From an uncultured Collinsella sp. (GTDB lineage Bacteria > Actinomycetota > Coriobacteriia > Coriobacteriales > Coriobacteriaceae): 64,000 bases of DNA. A model generated the notes under the pieces. The model ran no database searches. It was not told where the DNA came from and worked only from the letters and a program-made list of their open reading frames with translations. A program made the translations under genes and the position numbers. Positions 60,713 through 64,000 of this stretch are shown here, one piece after another (the first letter of the stretch is position 1; the number at the start of each line of letters is the position of its first letter). The DNA lies in the NCBI GenBank assembly GCA_900541175.1, contig UQIT01000004.1:1-64000 (forward strand), in the 5' to 3' direction.

Positions 60713-61876
60713 ATGGAGGAAATCGAACAAACGCCGTTGCCGCGCACGTTTGAGGAGTTCAACGAGCAACGCAAGGCGGCGTTTATTCGCGTCAAGGATT
60801 ACAAGCAGGCCGGCAATCGCCTGGTCGGTTTTCTGTGCAGCTACACGCCGCTCGAGATTATCGATGCCGCGGGGGCTGCGAGCGTGGCGCTGTGCGGCAC
60901 GTCCGACGAGGTGATTCCCGAGGCCGAGAAGGTGCTGCCGGCAAACCTCTGCCCGCTCATCAAGTCGACGTACGGCTTTGCCTACTCGCAAAAGTGCCCG
61001 TTTACGTACTTTAGCGACATGATCATCGGTGAGACCACCTGCGACGGCAAGAAGAAGATGTACGAGCTACTCAACGAGCTCAAGCGCACGCACATTCTGC
61101 ACCTGCCGCAGGGCCGCGACCGCACCTACGAGCGCGAGGGCTGGTACGAGGAGTGCCGTCTGCTCAAGGAAGAGCTCGAGAACTTCTACGGCATCACGAT
61201 TACCGACGATGACCTGCGCGCCGCCGTCCGTCGTCGCAATCGCCTGCGTGCGGCTCAGCTCGAGATGTTTGCGCTGCAGGCCAACCAGCCGGCGGCCATG
61301 AGCGGCGTCGATCTGATGAGCACCATGTTTGCCGGTACGTTCAGTTTTGATATCGAGGCCTATACGCAGCAGCTGGAGCAAAAGGTTGCCAAGCTGCGCG
61401 AGGCCTACGACGCGGGCGAGCGCCCGGTCGCGGCAGATGCCAAGCGCATCCTGATCACCGGCTGCCCGGTGGGCGGCGTGATCAACAAGATCGGTCGCAC
61501 CATCGAGTCCAACGGCGGCGTGGTCGTGTGCATGGACGACTGCTCGGGCGAGCGCACGGCAGCCATGATGATCGATCCGGAGGCTCCCGACATCCTGCGC
61601 GCCATCGCCGACCGTTATCTGGATATCAACTGCTCGGTCATGACGCCCAACGACGGTCGTATGGAAAACACGCTGGCCATGTGCGAGAAGTATCATGCCG
61701 ATGGCGTGGTAGAGAGCGTGCTACAGGCCTGCCACACCTTTAACGTGGAGAGTGCGCGCATGCAGGAGGCTGTCGAGGGTGCGGGTATTCCGTATATGAA
61801 GATCGAGACCGACTACAGCAACGGCGACATGGGCCAGATCGAGACTCGCATCGCCGCCTTCATCGAAACCCTCTAG
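60713..61876 (+). CDS. yjiM: Double-cubane-cluster-type protein, paralogue 2 (YjiM-like)
   Basis: 387 aa, the normal size of E. coli YjiM and related double-cubane-cluster proteins. Cysteines at residues 42 ([15 protein letters not shown]), 61, 80 (NLCPLIKS), 95 ([10 protein letters not shown]) and 110 ([12 protein letters not shown]) mark the cluster-binding half; the second half shows [31 protein letters not shown] and [18 protein letters not shown] precedes the ATG. The gene is 154 bp upstream of its probable ATP-dependent electron activator. It catalyses an unknown reduction; hydroxyacyl-CoA dehydration is less likely because no beta partner is adjacent. Confidence 0.88.
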   Translation: MEEIEQTPLPRTFEEFNEQRKAAFIRVKDYKQAGNRLVGFLCSYTPLEIIDAAGAASVALCGTSDEVIPEAEKVLPANLCPLIKSTYGFAYSQKCPFTYFSDMIIGETTCDGKKKMYELLNELKRTHILHLPQGRDRTYEREGWYEECRLLKEELENFYGITITDDDLRAAVRRRNRLRAAQLEMFALQANQPAAMSGVDLMSTMFAGTFSFDIEAYTQQLEQKVAKLREAYDAGERPVAADAKRILITGCPVGGVINKIGRTIESNGGVVVCMDDCSGERTAAMMIDPEAPDILRAIADRYLDINCSVMTPNDGRMENTLAMCEKYHADGVVESVLQACHTFNVESARMQEAVEGAGIPYMKIETDYSNGDMGQIETRIAAFIETL

Positions 61877-61880
61877 CTTC

Positions 61881-61968
61881 CTCAGGCACCGGATCTTGCC
61901 CCTCAAACCGTCGCTTGCGTACCAAAGTACGCTGCGCTCCTCTTTCGGGGCAATCTCCGGCACCTGAG
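61881..61968. repeat. Inverted-repeat element with CTCCTCTTTCGGG core, copy 2
   Basis: Outer arms CTCAGG...CCGGA...TTGCCCC and GGGGCAA...TCCGG...CCTGAG pair with a few mismatches. The inner stem GCGTAC/GTACGC has loop CAAA, and CTCCTCTTTCGGG (61937-61949) is shared exactly with the element at 41532-41629. It lies between the YjiM-like gene and its activator. Confidence 0.78.
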
Positions 61969-62030
61969 AAACCTAGATCTAAGGCGCCTGAACGCGCCGC
62001 TACCTTTGACGTTTAGATTGGGAGAGAGCC

Positions 62031-62795
62031 ATGATAGGGATCGGGATCGATATCGGGTCTACGGCGGCTAAGGCTGCTGTGGTCGACGGGGAGGGTTCGG
62101 TGGCGTGGACGTGCGTGCAGCCAACCGGGTTCTCCTCGGTCGATGCTTCCGAGCGGCTGCGCGAGGCACTGGCAGCGGCTGGCTATGACGTGGCTGCCGA
62201 CGACGTGCGCGTGATCGCGACCGGCTACGGCCGTGTTGCCGTGCCCTATGCGCATAAGGTCGTGACCGAGATTACCTGCCACGGCACCGGTGCCGTGCGT
62301 CTGTTTGGCGATCACGGCACGGTGATTGACGTGGGCGGCCAGGACACCAAGGTCATCCAACTCAAGGGCGGTCGCGTGGCCAAGTTCGCCATGAACGACA
62401 AGTGCGCTGCCGGCACGGGGCGCTTTTTGGAGATCATGGCCGACCGCCTAGGCATTTCCCAGCAGCAGATGGCCGACCTGGCGCGTTCCGGTGAGCCCAC
62501 CAAGATCAGCAGCATGTGCACGGTGTTTGCCGAAAGCGAGGTCATCAGCCTGATCGGTCGCGATGAGCCGCGCGAGAACATTGCGCGTGGCGTGATCGAC
62601 AGCGTGGTCTCGCGCGTGGCCACTATGGCCGGGCAGGCCGCGGGCGCCCCGTACTACCTGACCGGTGGCCTGTGCGAGAACGCCTTCGTGGTGGAGCGGT
62701 TGGGCGAGCTACTGGGGTCGCCGGTGACCACCTCGCCCCAGGCTCGCTTTGCCGGTGCCATCGGCGCGGCTGTCCGCGCCGCCGCCTTGGCCTAG
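62031..62795 (+). CDS. yjiL: ATP-dependent activator of dehydratase/double-cubane protein (YjiL/HgdC-like)
   Basis: ASKHA-fold homodimeric iron-sulfur ATPase that injects one low-potential electron into its partner. It has IGIGIDIGSTAAKAAVVDG (phosphate 1), TVIDVGGQDTKVI (phosphate 2) and YYLTGGLCENAFVVERLGE (adenosine). The bridging [4Fe-4S] ligands are Cys125 in NDKCAAGTGRF and Cys163 in SMCTVFAESE, as in HgdC. It has 254 aa. GGGAGAG precedes the ATG. It would serve one or both double-cubane paralogues. Confidence 0.92.
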   Translation: MIGIGIDIGSTAAKAAVVDGEGSVAWTCVQPTGFSSVDASERLREALAAAGYDVAADDVRVIATGYGRVAVPYAHKVVTEITCHGTGAVRLFGDHGTVIDVGGQDTKVIQLKGGRVAKFAMNDKCAAGTGRFLEIMADRLGISQQQMADLARSGEPTKISSMCTVFAESEVISLIGRDEPRENIARGVIDSVVSRVATMAGQAAGAPYYLTGGLCENAFVVERLGELLGSPVTTSPQARFAGAIGAAVRAAALA

Positions 62796-62809
62796 GGGTG
62801 TACCGCGAC

Positions 62810-64000
62810 ATGCGCATCCTCAATATCTCGGCACAAAAACCAGATAGTACCGGCAGTGGCACCTACCTTGCCGCGCTCGTGCGCGAACAGATCGAGACGG
62901 GGCATCGCGCCGCCGTGCTTTGCGGCGCGGCACCGGGCGATACCCAAGGCGAGCTGGACCGGCGTGCTGCCGTGTTTTCCGTACCGTTCGAGTCGCCCGA
63001 GCTGCCGTTTCCCATCTGCGGTATGTCCGATGTCATGCCCTATCCCTCCACGCGTTATCGTGACCTGACGCCTTCGATGCTCAAGGCATTTGAGCAGGCA
63101 TTTGCTGCTGCAATCAATCGGGCGGTGGCTGAGTTTCGGCCCGATCTGGTGCTCTGCCATCACCTGTATCTGGTGACCGCATTGGCGCGCGAGTGCGTCC
63201 GGGGCGTGCCGGTTGTTGCCGTGTGCCATTCGACCGACCTGCGCCAGCTGCGTTCGCATGCGCTCGAGCGCGATCGCATCGTAAGTGCGGTTCGTCGGCT
63301 CGATGCCGTCTTTGCCCTCCATGCTGAGCAGGCTGAGCAGATTGGCCTGGTGTGCGGCGTCGATGCCGATCGCATCCACGTGATTGGGACGGGCTACGAC
63401 CATCGCGTCTTCTGCCGCGACGCAAGCGTGGCGAGGCAGCCAGGATCGCTTGCGTACGTGGGCAAGATTTGCTTTAAAAAGGGCGTCGAGTCGCTGGTTC
63501 GAGCCGTGTCATTGCCGATTGACGATGGCGTCCGCCCATCTGGCTTGGTGCTTGTGGGCGGCCGCGGGGACGATGCCGAGTACGCGCGTATCGAGCGCTT
63601 GACCGCGGCCTCGGATGTGCCGGTGACGCTGGCGGGGCGCCTGGATAGCGATGGGCTCGTGCGTGTCTACCGCAGTTCCGACGTCTTTGTGCTGCCTTCG
63701 TTTTACGAGGGTCTGCCGCTCGTGACGATCGAGGCCCTCGCGTGCGGCTGCAAAGTTGTGGCGACCGATTTGCCCGGCGTTCGTCCCTGGATGGAGGCGA
63801 TGCTTCCCGGTGCTCCCGTGACGTGGGTGGCGTCGCCACGTATGACGGATGTCGACACGCCCGTGGCGGCCGACCTTCCGTTGTTTGAGCGCGCACTGGC
63901 AGATGCTATCGCGCAGGCGCTTGCGGCTCCGCCTTCGACGTTCGAGCCGTCGGCGGTCTCTTGGGAAGCGTGCCTGGCGCGTATACTTAAAGTCGTTGAT
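62810..64000 (+). CDS. Glycosyltransferase family 4 protein (partial, runs off the window)
   Basis: GT-B glycosyltransferase; 397 codons are visible and the frame is still open at the right edge. The N-terminal domain begins MRILNISAQKPDSTGSGTYL. The C-terminal domain shows YVGKICFKKGVESLVRA, LVLVGGRGDD and the GT4 signature VLPSFYEGLPLVTIEALACG, with the conserved Glu pair. AGGGGTG precedes ATG 62810, 14 bp after the activator. It may be transcribed with the upstream operon, but a functional link is unclear; glycolipid or cell-wall polysaccharide synthesis is possible. Confidence 0.88.
   Translation, partial: MRILNISAQKPDSTGSGTYLAALVREQIETGHRAAVLCGAAPGDTQGELDRRAAVFSVPFESPELPFPICGMSDVMPYPSTRYRDLTPSMLKAFEQAFAAAINRAVAEFRPDLVLCHHLYLVTALARECVRGVPVVAVCHSTDLRQLRSHALERDRIVSAVRRLDAVFALHAEQAEQIGLVCGVDADRIHVIGTGYDHRVFCRDASVARQPGSLAYVGKICFKKGVESLVRAVSLPIDDGVRPSGLVLVGGRGDDAEYARIERLTAASDVPVTLAGRLDSDGLVRVYRSSDVFVLPSFYEGLPLVTIEALACGCKVVATDLPGVRPWMEAMLPGAPVTWVASPRMTDVDTPVAADLPLFERALADAIAQALAAPPSTFEPSAVSWEACLARILKVVD

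Overview
The window looks like a GC-rich, Gram-positive, anaerobic actinobacterial chromosome. A Collinsella-like member of the Coriobacteriia is my best guess; this is inference from gene content and style, since no rRNA marker lies here. Supporting signs are a division cluster with ftsW, ftsQ, ftsZ, sepF, yggT and divIVA but no ftsA between ftsQ and ftsZ, frequent GTG and TTG starts, strong Shine-Dalgarno sites, double-cubane/hydroxyacyl-CoA dehydratase-type proteins, a cysteine desulfidase-like gene and a low-oxygen style of metabolism. I found no tRNA, rRNA operon, CRISPR array, transposase or prophage.

Layout. 1-8.2 kb: murD (end)-ftsW-murG-murC-murB-ftsQ-ftsZ, peptidoglycan precursor synthesis and septation. 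8.2-13.7 kb: pgeF followed, with a 4-bp overlap, by a complete pstSCAB-phoU phosphate operon, apparently inserted into the division cluster. 13.7-16.3 kb: yggS-sepF-yggT-divIVA, the rest of the division cluster. 16.4-27.8 kb: mixed housekeeping genes: a nitroreductase, a Pit phosphate transporter with its DUF47 partner, a Bax-inhibitor-1 membrane protein, a PARG/macro-like protein with an altered active-site motif, an SGNH esterase, thiD and thiC (the latter under a TPP riboswitch), yaaA and an M18 aminopeptidase. 28-36.3 kb: polA, a Cof-type HAD phosphatase, argG behind a long structured leader, argH and ndk. 36.5-49.6 kb: rpiB, a cysteine desulfidase-like gene, a HAD hydrolase, rpsA, rnpB, yigZ, a C_GCAxxG_C_C protein, metY, an MFS exporter, xpt, a GGQ release-factor-like protein, a lipid kinase and a ClC channel. 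49.8-55.3 kb: moeA-mogA and modA-modB-modC, molybdenum cofactor synthesis plus molybdate import, with an unusual ModB fusion. 55.7-62.8 kb: two YjiM-like double-cubane-cluster proteins flanking a peptide/nickel-type ABC binding protein and two permeases, ending in the YjiL-like ATP-dependent activator. 62.8 kb to the end: a partial GT4 glycosyltransferase.

The two strongest candidates for something undescribed are (i) the argG leader (31.95-32.36 kb), which reads as a textbook peptide-leader attenuator for arginine: promoter, a possible 5' three-way junction, a 24-codon ORF ending in six Arg codons within eleven residues, and mutually exclusive antiterminator and terminator hairpins; and (ii) the 55.7-62.8 kb locus, which couples double-cubane reductases to a dedicated importer that lacks its own ATPase genes. 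Intergenic spaces also carry several long inverted repeats that fall into families: a 65-bp palindrome present twice, a pair sharing a CTCCTCTTTCGGG core, and two other long inverted repeats.

All folding and family calls are by eye; no database or folding program was used.
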